Below are positions 1 to 8,773 of a DNA stretch of 64,000 nucleotides, piece by piece. Origin of the DNA: Oscillospiraceae bacterium (GTDB lineage Bacteria > Bacillota > Clostridia > Oscillospirales > Oscillospiraceae); contig JAFQZI010000093.1 of the NCBI GenBank assembly GCA_017406005.1, positions 1-64,000 of the forward strand, in the 5' to 3' direction. Each line of letters begins with the position of its first letter. Position 1 is the stretch's first letter. A program made the position numbers and the translations under genes. The notes under the pieces are model-generated. The model ran no database searches. It had not been told where the DNA came from and was given only the letters and a program-made list of their open reading frames with translations.

Positions 1-621
1 CATCTTATCAGAAGCGTCCGCACCGAGGATGATAGTTCCGGACGCTGCATGGGCTTTAATGATTTCGGTGTCTTCCATCATCAGGTCGATCTTGCCGGAG
101 GCTGCACTGCAGGTGATCTCCTTTGCCTTTGCTGCTGCAAAAATCTCACCTGAGGTCACATCCAGCTTGAGGAATTCTGCCTGGAGATCGGGAATACTCA
201 GCGTGGCGGAGGTTGCGCTGATATCCACATCCCCAAAGGCTGTGCCTTCCGGCAGCGTTACAGTCAGATCCTTCGGCTGGTTGCCGTTCAGAAGGAAGCC
301 TGCTTTTGCAAATCGGATCCGCAGTGTGTCTCCGTCGAGGTACCAGCGCATTTGCAAATCCTTGCTGATCGGTTTGTTCGACTTTTCGCTGATCTCGATC
401 GAACTGCCCCTGTGATAGGCAATGTTCACTTTTCCGTTGACCCAGTCGATATCAAGGTTCTTGACCGGCTTCGTGATTTCCGCGTCTCCGGATGTATATT
501 TCTCTGCCTTGGAGTAGGTGTAGTCGGCAAAACCGATCCCGTGGTTCACCATCGGGAAGATAGATACGATGAGCAGTATGGCACAGATAAGCTGTGCGGC
601 TTTCAGTACAGTATTATTCAT
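1..621 (-). CDS. DUF4097-type beta-strand repeat protein (partial, C-terminus beyond window)
   Basis: The reading frame is open to the window edge; 207 codons are visible. The N-terminus has one hydrophobic segment (residues about 6-22, signal or anchor), followed by repetitive short beta-strand text (runs such as LDIDWVNGKVNIAY, LDVTSGEIFAAA, ITCSAASGKIDLMM). This is typical of DUF4097/DUF4098 adhesin-like proteins, which form a right-handed beta structure on the outer membrane face. The ATG overlaps the TGA of the anti-sigma gene (ATGA), so translation is probably coupled. In Bacillota, proteins of this kind often sit behind an ECF sigma/anti-sigma pair and are thought to belong to cell-envelope stress responses. 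The exact role is unknown. Family call is by sequence character only. Confidence 0.75.
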   Translation of the reverse strand, partial: MNNTVLKAAQLICAILLIVSIFPMVNHGIGFADYTYSKAEKYTSGDAEITKPVKNLDIDWVNGKVNIAYHRGSSIEISEKSNKPISKDLQMRWYLDGDTLRIRFAKAGFLLNGNQPKDLTVTLPEGTAFGDVDISATSATLSIPDLQAEFLKLDVTSGEIFAAAKAKEITCSAASGKIDLMMEDTEIIKAHAASGTIILGADASDKM

Positions 622-1355
622 TTCTTGGTTCCTCTTTTCCGGAAATAGTCAATAGCAATCAATATAAGAACGACAATGATCCCACGTGAAAGCAGCATTC
701 TTCTGGATATTCTGCCGTAGGAGGTGATCGTGGTCATCATGTTTACGAACAGTGCAGCATCCAGCCCGAGCACAAGCAGCAGTTTGTTGGTGTTGCCGAT
801 GAATTTCTGAACCGGTCTGGCTTTGACCAGAAAAGGCAGGAAGATAACAGCCAGTCCGAACAGCGTAGCGCTGGAGGCAATCCAGAACCAGTTTCCGTGT
901 GTGCACAGGCAAATCACGCCCAGCAAAAAGATAAGGCTTACACAGAATGCACAGAATGTCCAGAACAGTTTGTCTTCCTGCACCATCAGCGGGACGGCGA
1001 TCAGAGATGCCGCTACGCACAAAGCTGCCAGCACGATGAAGACCCAGCTCAGAGAAGTCCCGAAGACAAAACTGAGATACAGGCACACCAGAATCGGGAT
1101 CATGAATGATCCGGAAACGGCAGATCCTACCGCAGCGGAGCGGCGCTTGAAACGCTGGGCACCGTATTGGATTACCGCATTTTTCTCGTTGCGCAGATCA
1201 TCTTCTATTTCGGTTTCCTGCAGTTTGTGCAGCAAGTCACTGCAGGTCGGGCACTCCTGTAAATGTTCCTCTACCAGTTCGCGGCTTTTTTTGCTGCAGG
1301 CATCGTCGGCGTACAGCGGAAGCAGGTCGCGAATCACATCACAATCGGTTTTCAT
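618..1355 (-). CDS. Anti-sigma factor with N-terminal zinc finger and multi-pass membrane domain
   Basis: 245 residues. Residues 1-40 form a zf-HC2 anti-sigma zinc-binding domain with the H31-x3-C35-x2-C38 motif and an upstream C20. This is the fold that holds an ECF sigma factor inactive. Residues about 75-240 contain five to six hydrophobic segments, so the protein is membrane embedded and could sense envelope state. It overlaps the sigma gene upstream by 4 bp and the DUF4097 gene downstream by 4 bp, which makes a tightly coupled three-gene operon. Release of sigma would need regulated proteolysis or a conformational change; nothing in the sequence shows which signal is used. Confidence 0.88.
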   Translation of the reverse strand: MKTDCDVIRDLLPLYADDACSKKSRELVEEHLQECPTCSDLLHKLQETEIEDDLRNEKNAVIQYGAQRFKRRSAAVGSAVSGSFMIPILVCLYLSFVFGTSLSWVFIVLAALCVAASLIAVPLMVQEDKLFWTFCAFCVSLIFLLGVICLCTHGNWFWIASSATLFGLAVIFLPFLVKARPVQKFIGNTNKLLLVLGLDAALFVNMMTTITSYGRISRRMLLSRGIIVVLILIAIDYFRKRGTKK

Positions 1356-1843
1356 GTTTTATCCATCCTTTCCTGGAGTTTGAGTTTTGCGCGGTGATAT
1401 GTAACCCGGGCCCAGTTTTCGGTCTTTCCGAAGATCATTCCGATCTCTCGGAAGCTCAATTCTCCGAAGACTCTCAGCTCGAAGGCTTCCCGATACGGTT
1501 CCTCCAGAGCGTGCAGTGCCACATGAATTCGGAAGGAGGTGTCCCGATCCATGGTTTTCTGCTCCATGCTCTTTTCCGTATCCGGCACATCTTCCTCAGG
1601 GATTGGCTCAGTTCTGCGCTGGCGCCGTTTTTCATCAAGAAAGAAGTTTTTGGCAATCGCGCATAGCCAGGTTATTTCGTCCGATTCCCCGCGAAAGTCA
1701 TTTCGTTTGGAAAAAGCGCGGAAAAAGGTTTCCTGTGTAATATCCTCTGCTTGTGTCCGATCTCCTTCAGCAAGAGTCATCGCATAGGAAAACACCCGCA
1801 TATAATAGGTTTCATATAGCTTTTCACAGCTGTCCTGGGTCAC
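1352..1843 (-). CDS. RNA polymerase sigma factor, ECF subfamily
   Basis: 163 residues, normal ECF length. Sigma region 2 covers residues about 5-75 (YMRVFSYAMTLAEGD, then AEDITQETFFRAF) and region 4 about 100-160 (LEEPYREAFELRVFGELSFREIGMIF, helix-turn-helix), with no region 3. The start is GTG at 1843, preceded by AAGGAGG with a 7-nt gap, a near-perfect ribosome binding site. The 3' end overlaps the anti-sigma gene by 4 bp. An ECF-type promoter lies directly upstream (see 1875-1903), which points to autoregulation. The target regulon is unknown apart from its own operon. Confidence 0.92.
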   Translation of the reverse strand: MTQDSCEKLYETYYMRVFSYAMTLAEGDRTQAEDITQETFFRAFSKRNDFRGESDEITWLCAIAKNFFLDEKRRQRRTEPIPEEDVPDTEKSMEQKTMDRDTSFRIHVALHALEEPYREAFELRVFGELSFREIGMIFGKTENWARVTYHRAKLKLQERMDKT

Positions 1844-1874
1844 ATTTTCACCTCCTTTTTTTCGGACTCATCAA

Positions 1875-1903
1875 TTAGACGGATAAAGCCTGAATTCGTT
1901 ACA
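1875..1903 (-). promoter_or_regulatory. Putative ECF autoregulatory promoter
   Basis: On the minus strand TGTAAC (1903-1898) is followed after exactly 16 bp by CGTCTAA (1881-1875). A TGTAAC/TGAAAC -35 with a CGTC-type -10 and 16 bp spacing is the usual form of ECF-dependent promoters in Bacillota. Transcription would start about 25-30 nt before the GTG of the sigma gene. Confidence 0.65.
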
Positions 1904-2057
1904 AGGAAAATAAAAAATTTTTCTTTTTTTCTCTGCCTGATTTTAATGCAGTCACAGGCAAAAGACAAGCGTTGTTTTGCCCGTGTTCCTCCGGCGGCTT
2001 GAAATCCCTGTCAGATTCTGATAAAATCATGAAAAATCGAAGAAAAAACAGGATTAT

Positions 2058-2088
2058 TTGGCAGTTGCAACCGCCGGTTGCGTATATT
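2058..2088 (+). promoter_or_regulatory. Possible promoter with 15-bp palindrome between -35 and -10
   Basis: A perfect inverted repeat GCAACCG-C-CGGTTGC lies at 2067-2081. TTGGCA (2058-2063) and TATATT (2083-2088) flank it with a 19-bp spacer. It precedes the XRE regulator by 79 bp and could be its operator. The rest of the 1844-2166 gap holds only the ECF promoter and A/T-rich sequence. Confidence 0.35.
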
Positions 2089-2166
2089 CCAGGCGGAGTT
2101 GGTAGTATGCAACGGCCTTTTTCGCTATCATGTGCTTGAAAAATCTGATAGAAAAGGGGCACAGAA

Positions 2167-3153
2167 ATGATTTTGGCAGAAAAAATAATGGAACTGAGAA
2201 AGAAGAATGGCTGGTCTCAGGAAGAACTCGCTGAGAAGATGGAAGTAAGCCGCCAGTCCATTTCAAAATGGGAAAGCGCTCAGTCCGTTCCTGATATGGG
2301 GCGCATCGTGCGCCTGTCTGATCTGTTTGGCGTCAGCACAGACTATCTTTTAAAAGATGACATAGAAGCGGAAGAACCAATCTCGCTTACGGATCCCGGT
2401 ACATCCCTGCGCACGGTATCCATCGAGGAGGCATCTTCCTTTCTGAGGTGGAAAGAAAAAGAAGCACCGCGTATTGCATTGGGTGTCATGCTGTGCATTC
2501 TTTCTCCGGTTCTGCTGATGTTCCTCGGCGGAGCACAGGAGATGGGCAGAATATCCCTCACAGAAAACCAGGCAGCCGGAATCGGCATGGCCGTTCTGCT
2601 GATTATGGTAAGCTGTGCTGTCGGCATCTTTGTAACGACCTCAATTCATGCCAGACCGTTTGAGTATCTGGAGAAAGAACCCATAGAAACGCTCTATGGA
2701 GTCAGCGGCATGGTACGTGAACGGAAGGCTAGTTTTCAGCCGGTCTTTACCCGTCAGCTTACAATTGGAATTATGCTCTGCGTCATGGCGGTTCTTCCTC
2801 TGTTTGTCACTATGATCTTTGTGGAAGATGGGAGTTTCTCTCAGGTCTATGCAATTTGTCTGCTGCTGGTTCTGGTTTCCATCGGCGCCCTTCTGATCGT
2901 TCGCTCCTCGATTATCTGGGGCAGTTATCAGCAGCTTCTGGAAGAAGGGGATTACACCCGTGAAGCAAAAGCGGAATCCAGAAAATACGGATGGATCGCA
3001 GGCAGCTACTGGATGCTTGTGACAGCAGGATATCTTGCCTGGAGTTTTATTACCAAAAAGTGGGATCAGACCTGGATCGTCTGGCCTGTCGCCGGAGTCG
3101 CTTTCGGTGCAATCTATGAGATTGCAAAAGCCCTCAGGCGCAAAAACGGCTGA
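2167..3153 (+). CDS. XRE-family regulator with C-terminal membrane domain
   Basis: 328 residues. Residues 1-65 form a classic Cro/CI helix-turn-helix ([20 protein letters not shown], then SISKWES) of the type common in Bacillota. Residues about 95-325 contain roughly six hydrophobic segments in pairs, so the DNA-binding head is tethered to the membrane. Such fusions usually act on neighbouring genes in response to membrane or peptide stress, but no specific partner is evident here. The start follows a GGGG-type ribosome site (about 2153-2160). It is monocistronic and ends at a terminator shared with the convergent thioredoxin gene. Confidence 0.85.
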   Translation: MILAEKIMELRKKNGWSQEELAEKMEVSRQSISKWESAQSVPDMGRIVRLSDLFGVSTDYLLKDDIEAEEPISLTDPGTSLRTVSIEEASSFLRWKEKEAPRIALGVMLCILSPVLLMFLGGAQEMGRISLTENQAAGIGMAVLLIMVSCAVGIFVTTSIHARPFEYLEKEPIETLYGVSGMVRERKASFQPVFTRQLTIGIMLCVMAVLPLFVTMIFVEDGSFSQVYAICLLLVLVSIGALLIVRSSIIWGSYQQLLEEGDYTREAKAESRKYGWIAGSYWMLVTAGYLAWSFITKKWDQTWIVWPVAGVAFGAIYEIAKALRRKNG

Positions 3154-3177
3154 AGAAATCTGAAAACTGAATAAAAA

Positions 3178-3222
3178 GAAAAAGGCAGCTATGCGGAACA
3201 GATCCGTTAGCTGTCTTTTTAA
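3178..3222. terminator. Bidirectional rho-independent terminator
   Basis: The stem AAAGGCAGCTA pairs with TAGCTGTCTTT around a loop of about 16 nt, with A-tract and T-tract on opposite sides. It lies between convergent genes. Confidence 0.8.
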
Positions 3223-3238
3223 AGTGGTACGTACGTTA

Positions 3239-4258
3239 TTACTCGGCAAGAAGTGCATCCACGGCCGCTTCGTATTTGTCTACATAGGCGCCGACAATCG
3301 GTTCACTGAGGATTTTTCCTTCACTGTCAACGAAGTATGTGGTTGGGTAAGCTTCCATCGGAAAGAGCGAATCAACATTTTCCGGCGGCAGGATGACGGG
3401 ATAGGTAACACCGTTGTCTGCCATTATTTGCTTTCCTGTTTCCAGCGCTTCGAGATCATTGCCGTCATAAAGCAGTCCGATCAAGCCGCAGCCCTTCTCC
3501 TGCAGTCGTTCACTGATTGCCTGCAGCTCCGGCAGCTCACGGACACAAGGGCCGCACCAGCTTGCCCAGATGTTTATCATGGTGACCTTGTTGCTGCCGA
3601 ACAGATCTTTGCTCGTTACAGGATTCCCTTCCGTGTCAGTCGTTTCAAAGGAGATAGTTTTTCCGATGATATCCGCATAAAGGCTGACTGGCTCGTAGAA
3701 ATCGGATTTGCTGATAAGTTCATCAATGGCTTCCGTAACTGCCTTATACTCACTGGCATATGGTTCTTCCTGAGAGCCGATAAAGGCATCATTTTGTGCC
3801 TCATCAACGTAGCAGTAATAGGAAAATCCGTTTTCGCTGTAGACTTCCTTGGCGTATTCCGGATTGAACTCACCATCAAAAAACTCATTGATGGCAGAAA
3901 AATCACGAGAGTTGTCGATGCCGATCAGGAAAAGAGGATAGCAGACGCAAGCTCCGAGCCTTTCAATGTCTTCGTCGGTGAATTCGTCATTTTCAAATCT
4001 GTTGGCCAGATCGAGATACTCTTCTTCCGACAATGCGTAATAAACAAACTCTGTGTAAAAGATGCCGTCATCAATTTCATATCCGCCGCCCGGGCTTAGC
4101 AGTCCCTGTGTGTTCTGGAATGCATCGGGGATGCGAAGAGTCATTCCGATTTGCGGAACTTCTATAGTTTTTGCTTCGTTTTCAGCGAAAGCCGTCGGCA
4201 GAACCGAAAGAATCAGTATTGCTGCGAGGAAGATGGATAGAACTTTTCCGAGTTTCAT
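3239..4258 (-). CDS. TlpA/ResA-like extracytoplasmic thioredoxin
   Basis: 339 residues. There is a Sec signal peptide at residues 1-25 (cleavage after PTAFA), then about 170 residues of unassigned sequence, then a thioredoxin-fold domain (about 195-339) with the redox motif WCGPC near residues 234-238 and a cis-Pro region (YPTTYFVD). TlpA/ResA-like proteins reduce disulfides outside the membrane, for example in apo-cytochrome c before haem attachment. This genome encodes cytochrome c maturation (resB-ccsA, 35.8-37.9 kb) and a CxxCH protein, so that role is plausible, although the gene is not linked to them. SD AGGAG precedes the ATG. The N-terminal half could be a substrate or partner domain; I do not recognise it. 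Confidence 0.85.
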   Translation of the reverse strand: MKLGKVLSIFLAAILILSVLPTAFAENEAKTIEVPQIGMTLRIPDAFQNTQGLLSPGGGYEIDDGIFYTEFVYYALSEEEYLDLANRFENDEFTDEDIERLGACVCYPLFLIGIDNSRDFSAINEFFDGEFNPEYAKEVYSENGFSYYCYVDEAQNDAFIGSQEEPYASEYKAVTEAIDELISKSDFYEPVSLYADIIGKTISFETTDTEGNPVTSKDLFGSNKVTMINIWASWCGPCVRELPELQAISERLQEKGCGLIGLLYDGNDLEALETGKQIMADNGVTYPVILPPENVDSLFPMEAYPTTYFVDSEGKILSEPIVGAYVDKYEAAVDALLAE

Positions 4259-4303
4259 AAGTACACTCCTGTCTTAAAACTAATGCTATAAGCATCGAAT
4301 GAA

Positions 4304-4332
4304 ATTATACACAGACAATTTCATGAAAGCAA
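4304..4332 (-). promoter_or_regulatory. Promoter of the thioredoxin gene
   Basis: Minus strand TTGCTT (4332-4327), 17 bp, TATAAT (4309-4304), about 45 nt before the ATG at 4258. Confidence 0.6.
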
Positions 4333-4500
4333 GTGCCTTTGCAATAAGTTTATTAATTGGTAATATATAATCAGAGGCGGATTCGGTTAAGGCGTAATTT
4401 CGGTTATTCAATACGATAGGGAGAAAGGTTTGCCGGGTGAGCTGCTGTTCGTTGGTTTATAGAGTAAAATAAATACATAATTCAGCCAAAGTTGTGTATT

Positions 4501-4530
4501 TTGAAAGACTAAGAAGATCTGCACTATAAT
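4501..4530 (+). promoter_or_regulatory. Promoter of the hybrid kinase operon
   Basis: TTGAAA (4501-4506), 18 bp, TATAAT (4525-4530). This predicts a leader of about 120 nt before the kinase ATG at 4660. Apart from the two divergent promoters, the 4259-4659 gap shows no other recognisable element. Confidence 0.6.
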
Positions 4531-4659
4531 ATGAACAGGCTCTCATAGGACAAATCTGCGCAGTCTCCAGAAAAGTTTTGCCAAGAGGTAGATTTCTTCG
4601 CTTTTTCGTGATAATATAATAAAATAGGATGAAGTGCTGTTTCCAAGGGAGATTTGAGC

Positions 4660-7200
4660 ATGAAGAAGACTTTGATTGTCATTGTAAATGCGCTCATTAT
4701 AGCTGCCATATTGATCTTTGTTGTGCTCTACTCCAGATTTGAAAGCAAAGATGCTTATCAGAGACAGATAGAACACTTTGAGAACACAACGGTCACCATG
4801 CAACGCGTGACGGAGAATTATATGGAAGGCGAGCAGCGCATTTGCGATGTGTGGGCCCGTTACATCAACAACGAAGCTATGAACATGAAAGAGGCGGCCG
4901 ATTATATCCGCGCCTCTCATGTGCTTCCAAATACATCGGCGCATCTGATTTCGCTTGATACACTCACGGGTCTCTCTACGCGTCCGAAGCAGGGCACGAC
5001 CGATGACTATGATGTTTCTTATACACGGGTGGGTCTCCTTGAAAACGTGGATTGGATTAATGAAATAGGAGAATCAATCAACATTACCCGCGCTTACACC
5101 AATCCAATGAACGGCGAGCAATCACTGGCTTTCTGCAACAGGATTACCCTGCAGGATCCGGAAAGTGGAACCTCCGGAGCTGCGGTCCTGCTGCGTGTAG
5201 TTCCCGTATCGGAGCTTGAGCAGAAATGGGTTTTCCCGCAGGCAGAGTTTGTGGACGCTGAGCTCTCCATGATCGACGCCAACGGCGATTATATCCTCAA
5301 AGGATACAGCTTTAAGAATTCCAGCTTTTTTGAGTTCTACAAATCTTATAATCCCACAGAGCTCGCATCATCGAAAGAGTTGTTCGACAGGGTTACTTCG
5401 TCGACAGGTTCCATCTCAATGGTCGACTCGCATGGACAGGAATGTATACTCGCCTTTACCCCTGTTGCTGCCGCTGCCGGGTGGACACTGCTGGGGTTCG
5501 TTCCGGCGAAGGATCTCAATGTGGAAATAGGGAACTGGATGCTGGTCGGCGTCATTTCTGCCGGTTTACTGATCCTGTTCCTCTTTGATCTGTTCTATAT
5601 GCTTTATTTGAATAAGCGCCTTCAGGCCGCGGCCAGGGAAGCGGAATACGCAAATAAGGCAAAGACTGATTTTCTCTCCACTATGTCCCACGACATTCGC
5701 ACACCGATGAATGCCATCATTGGCCTTACAACCATTGCCGAAAAGAATTTTGGGGACGTGGAGGCAACAAGGGACAATCTTAGAAAAATCAGTCTTGCTG
5801 GCAATCATCTGCTGACATTGATCAACGATATCCTCGATATATCCAAGGTAGAAAGCGGAAAGCTGAAGTTGAATCCCCTGACGTTCTCCGTCGTGGAAAC
5901 GGTAGAAAACCTTGTAAACCTTTCACAGCCGATGGTCAAGGAAAAGAATATTGAATTCAGCTTCAATATCAATCGGATGGAAAAGGAATACCTGTATGCA
6001 GACCAGCTCCGTCTGAATCAAATCTATATCAACATTCTCTCCAACGCCATCAAGTACACGGAACCCGGTGGGCGTGTCAGTGTAGAAATGCGAGAAGAAG
6101 AGAGTTCCTTGCCCGGATGTGTACGGCTGACTTATGTTGTAGCCGATACGGGTATCGGTATGAGTCCGGAGTTCATGGAAACTATGTATCAGCCTTTCTC
6201 CCGTCAGACAGACAGCCGTATCAACAGCATTCAGGGAACGGGCCTTGGTCTGGCCATAACAAAGCAGATGGTCGAGCTGATGGGTGGGACGATTGAATGT
6301 CAGAGCGAGCAAGGAAAAGGAACAACCTTTACTGTCGTGTTGGATATCCCTGTGGCAGACAGGCAGCGGGATGAAATGCGGCTTGAATCAATTGATGCTC
6401 TTATTGTTGACGACGATGAAATCCTTTTGTGGACAGCATCTGATATACTTGAATCCCTGGGTGCCACAGTGGAACAGGCACACAGTGGAGCGGTTGCGCT
6501 TGAAATGATCATCCGCAGACATGAAGCCGGAAGGGATTACAGCATTGTACTGCTTGATTGGAAAATGCCGGATACGGACGGCATTGAGACGATCCGCCGG
6601 ATTCGCGCGGAGGTTGACGCAAACATCCCCATACTGTTGATCTCCTCATATGACTGGTCGGACATTGAAGATCTGGCAAAGGAGGCAGGCGCAAACGGTT
6701 TTGTCAGCAAACCGCTCTTCCGGTCCACCCTCTATGATAAGATCAATGCGATTATTGGCACAGAACCCGAATCTGTCGAACCGGAAGATGATTATTCCGA
6801 TCTGGAGGGGTTGCACATCCTGGTCGCAGAGGATAACGACATTAACTGGGAAATCATATCCACAATGCTCGGCATGTTCGGCATCACAAGTGACCGTGCG
6901 GAAAACGGGCGTATCTGCGTGGATAGGATGCGCACGGCCGCAGAGGGCAGTTATGAGCTGATTTTCATGGACATACAGATGCCCGAGATGAACGGCCTCG
7001 ATGCGACCCGGGCAATCCGAAAACTGGAGAACCCCTGGGCGTCCTCCATTCCGATTGTTGCGATGACGGCAGACGCATTCTCCGAAAACGTCATGGAATG
7101 CCTGAACGCAGGAATGAATGGGCATATTGCAAAGCCCATCGATATAAAATTGGTCATCAAAGAGATCCGAAGGATCAAGGAAGGAAAGGAACAGATATGA
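4660..7200 (+). CDS. Hybrid sensor histidine kinase with two receiver domains
   Basis: 846 residues from the ATG at 4660, chosen over an in-frame TTG six bases upstream because AAGGGA ends 9 nt before it. Order: membrane segment (about 4-23), extracytoplasmic sensor region (about 25-290, Cache/PAS-like), second membrane segment (about 292-314), HisKA dimerisation domain with phospho-acceptor H344 in SHDIRTP, HATPase domain (N- and G-boxes, NILSNAIKYTE, GTGLGLAI), first receiver (phospho-site D633 in LLDWKMPD) and second receiver (D771 in FMDIQMPE). No output domain or separate regulator is present in the operon, so it must phosphorelay to a partner elsewhere. Its stop overlaps the start of the solute-binding lipoprotein gene, which suggests that this protein delivers the ligand to the kinase sensor. 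Confidence 0.93.
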   Translation: MKKTLIVIVNALIIAAILIFVVLYSRFESKDAYQRQIEHFENTTVTMQRVTENYMEGEQRICDVWARYINNEAMNMKEAADYIRASHVLPNTSAHLISLDTLTGLSTRPKQGTTDDYDVSYTRVGLLENVDWINEIGESINITRAYTNPMNGEQSLAFCNRITLQDPESGTSGAAVLLRVVPVSELEQKWVFPQAEFVDAELSMIDANGDYILKGYSFKNSSFFEFYKSYNPTELASSKELFDRVTSSTGSISMVDSHGQECILAFTPVAAAAGWTLLGFVPAKDLNVEIGNWMLVGVISAGLLILFLFDLFYMLYLNKRLQAAAREAEYANKAKTDFLSTMSHDIRTPMNAIIGLTTIAEKNFGDVEATRDNLRKISLAGNHLLTLINDILDISKVESGKLKLNPLTFSVVETVENLVNLSQPMVKEKNIEFSFNINRMEKEYLYADQLRLNQIYINILSNAIKYTEPGGRVSVEMREEESSLPGCVRLTYVVADTGIGMSPEFMETMYQPFSRQTDSRINSIQGTGLGLAITKQMVELMGGTIECQSEQGKGTTFTVVLDIPVADRQRDEMRLESIDALIVDDDEILLWTASDILESLGATVEQAHSGAVALEMIIRRHEAGRDYSIVLLDWKMPDTDGIETIRRIRAEVDANIPILLISSYDWSDIEDLAKEAGANGFVSKPLFRSTLYDKINAIIGTEPESVEPEDDYSDLEGLHILVAEDNDINWEIISTMLGMFGITSDRAENGRICVDRMRTAAEGSYELIFMDIQMPEMNGLDATRAIRKLENPWASSIPIVAMTADAFSENVMECLNAGMNGHIAKPIDIKLVIKEIRRIKEGKEQI

Positions 7201-8489
7201 AAAAGGCAATTTGTGTGTTTTTTGCGGTGCTGATGATTCTGAGTTTGACTGTATGCGGCTCAGGGTGGCAGGAAGCGAATGCGGAGGAGGGTTTCCGGCC
7301 TGCTTTGGACACTTCCATTAGCTGTCAGATCAACGTTATCGGCGGTTACAGCAACTTTGAAGCGCTGGAAGCCGAATTTGACCGTTTCAACGAGTATTAT
7401 CCCAAAGTAAAACTGATGTACACGAAGATCGATGACTATAACAACATGGTCGGCACGGTTCTAAACGGAAACAATGCCCCGGACATCTACGTCAACAACT
7501 CCTGGATGTACGGCCGGGAGCAGTATAAGGACGCCATAGAGCATGCCGAAAACCTGGCTGATTCCGCCTTGAAGCTGGATCTGGGCTGTATTCGCCCCAA
7601 TATCATGCTGAAGACGGATGACGGTACGCTCCCTATGGTCCCGGTCTTTTCGACCACCTATGGCATGCTCGTGAACAACGATCTTTTTGTAAAAGAGGGC
7701 CTGAGCGTTCCAACGACCTATCCCGAACTGGTGGCTGTGTGCAATGCGTTCCGTGAAAAGGGATATGAAAACCCGATGATGGGCTTTTCCAGAGAGGAGA
7801 CAACCTCGCTTTTCACTGTGACGATTTATCCGTTCTTCTGCGGAACTGTCGCACATGATGCAGAGGCTGTCAAAAAGCTCAATGCTCTTGATCCCGCAGC
7901 CGGCGAGTATATGCGGCCCTCCCTTGAGAAGATAGTGCAGTTCCTGAACGACGGCTGTGTGGACCTTGATGCCTGCTCAGAAATCGAAAACAACTATGAT
8001 GCCGTGATCCTTCGCTTCTTTGAAGGCGACGTACCCATGATGACCTGCTCCGGAGATACCGTCTCCGGGACAAAGAAGCGGGAGGGACGTTCCGAGGCAT
8101 TTATCGCCGACCCATTTACGTACAGCTTTGCCCCTGTTCCCATGTCGGACGAAGGCGCGTACTTCCTTGACATGCCGAATCTGCAGTTCTCTGTCAACAA
8201 AGACAGCTCGAATCTGGACGTGGCAAACGAATTCATGCGGTTCCTGATCACGTCACGGGAGCTGAACGAGATGGCGCAGAACAAAGGCCTGGTCTCTCCA
8301 ACCAAAGACCTTTCTTTTAACAGAATGTATGCCGCATTCGGGAGCGTTCCGGAATCCCGGATTCTGTCACCGGAGGAATTCGGTTTGATGGATGACGCTG
8401 TCAAACAGTTAAGGCAGGCGGTTTATGGGGTTGGAACCGGCACAATGACCATAGATGAGGCAGTTGCCGGCTATGGCTCTTTCGAGTAA
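7197..8489 (+). CDS. Extracellular solute-binding lipoprotein (family 1 type)
   Basis: 430 residues from the ATG at 7197, which overlaps the kinase stop codon (ATGA) and follows a GGAAAGGA site. The signal peptide ends in a lipobox (SLTVC, Cys about residue 19). The body matches ABC sugar/solute-binding proteins: INVIGGYSNFEALEAEFDRF, then NAPDIYVNNSWM, then a late DEAVAGYG. No permease or ATPase gene is nearby. With the coupled kinase, it is more likely to act as a sensing subunit than as part of a transporter. The ligand is unknown; the family typically binds sugars or oligosaccharides. Confidence 0.85.
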   Translation: MKKAICVFFAVLMILSLTVCGSGWQEANAEEGFRPALDTSISCQINVIGGYSNFEALEAEFDRFNEYYPKVKLMYTKIDDYNNMVGTVLNGNNAPDIYVNNSWMYGREQYKDAIEHAENLADSALKLDLGCIRPNIMLKTDDGTLPMVPVFSTTYGMLVNNDLFVKEGLSVPTTYPELVAVCNAFREKGYENPMMGFSREETTSLFTVTIYPFFCGTVAHDAEAVKKLNALDPAAGEYMRPSLEKIVQFLNDGCVDLDACSEIENNYDAVILRFFEGDVPMMTCSGDTVSGTKKREGRSEAFIADPFTYSFAPVPMSDEGAYFLDMPNLQFSVNKDSSNLDVANEFMRFLITSRELNEMAQNKGLVSPTKDLSFNRMYAAFGSVPESRILSPEEFGLMDDAVKQLRQAVYGVGTGTMTIDEAVAGYGSFE

Positions 8490-8499
8490 TAAAGTATAA

Positions 8500-8545
8500 A
8501 AACAGGCCGCACCAATGGATTCGTCCGGAGGTGTGGCCTTTTTTG
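8500..8545 (+). terminator. Terminator of the kinase/lipoprotein operon
   Basis: AGGCCGCACC (8504-8513) pairs with GGTGTGGCCT (8530-8539), one G-T wobble, followed by a run of T. Confidence 0.85.
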
Positions 8546-8567
8546 GCTCTTAGATTTCTGATCGTCC

Positions 8568-8596
8568 TTGAAATGAGGGGAGTTTTTTGGTAAAAT
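8568..8596 (+). promoter_or_regulatory. Probable original nifJ promoter, now cut off by the IS
   Basis: TTGAAA (8568-8573), 17 bp, TAAAAT (8591-8596). The IS1380 element begins at 8598, immediately after the -10 box. If the IS is removed, the predicted start site falls about 40 nt upstream of the nifJ ATG. No other gene follows this promoter apart from the IS transposase. Confidence 0.6.
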
Positions 8597-8597
8597 T

Positions 8598-8614
8598 AAA
8601 CCTGAAATATTCAT
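8598..8614 (+). repeat. Left terminal inverted repeat of the IS1380 element
   Basis: Reads AAACCTGAAATATTCAT and matches the inverted right end at 15 of 17 positions. Confidence 0.8.
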
Positions 8615-8773
8615 TAAAGATATAATTCAACGGCCAAAAGCCGCATGGATACTATAAAATTATAGAGTTGTGCTTTCATCCAACAAGTGAAGATCCCAAG
8701 GAATAGAAAAAGGACTTCAAGTTTGGTATAATGCAGTCACCACAACAAACAATAAACCAAAAGGAGAAGTCCC

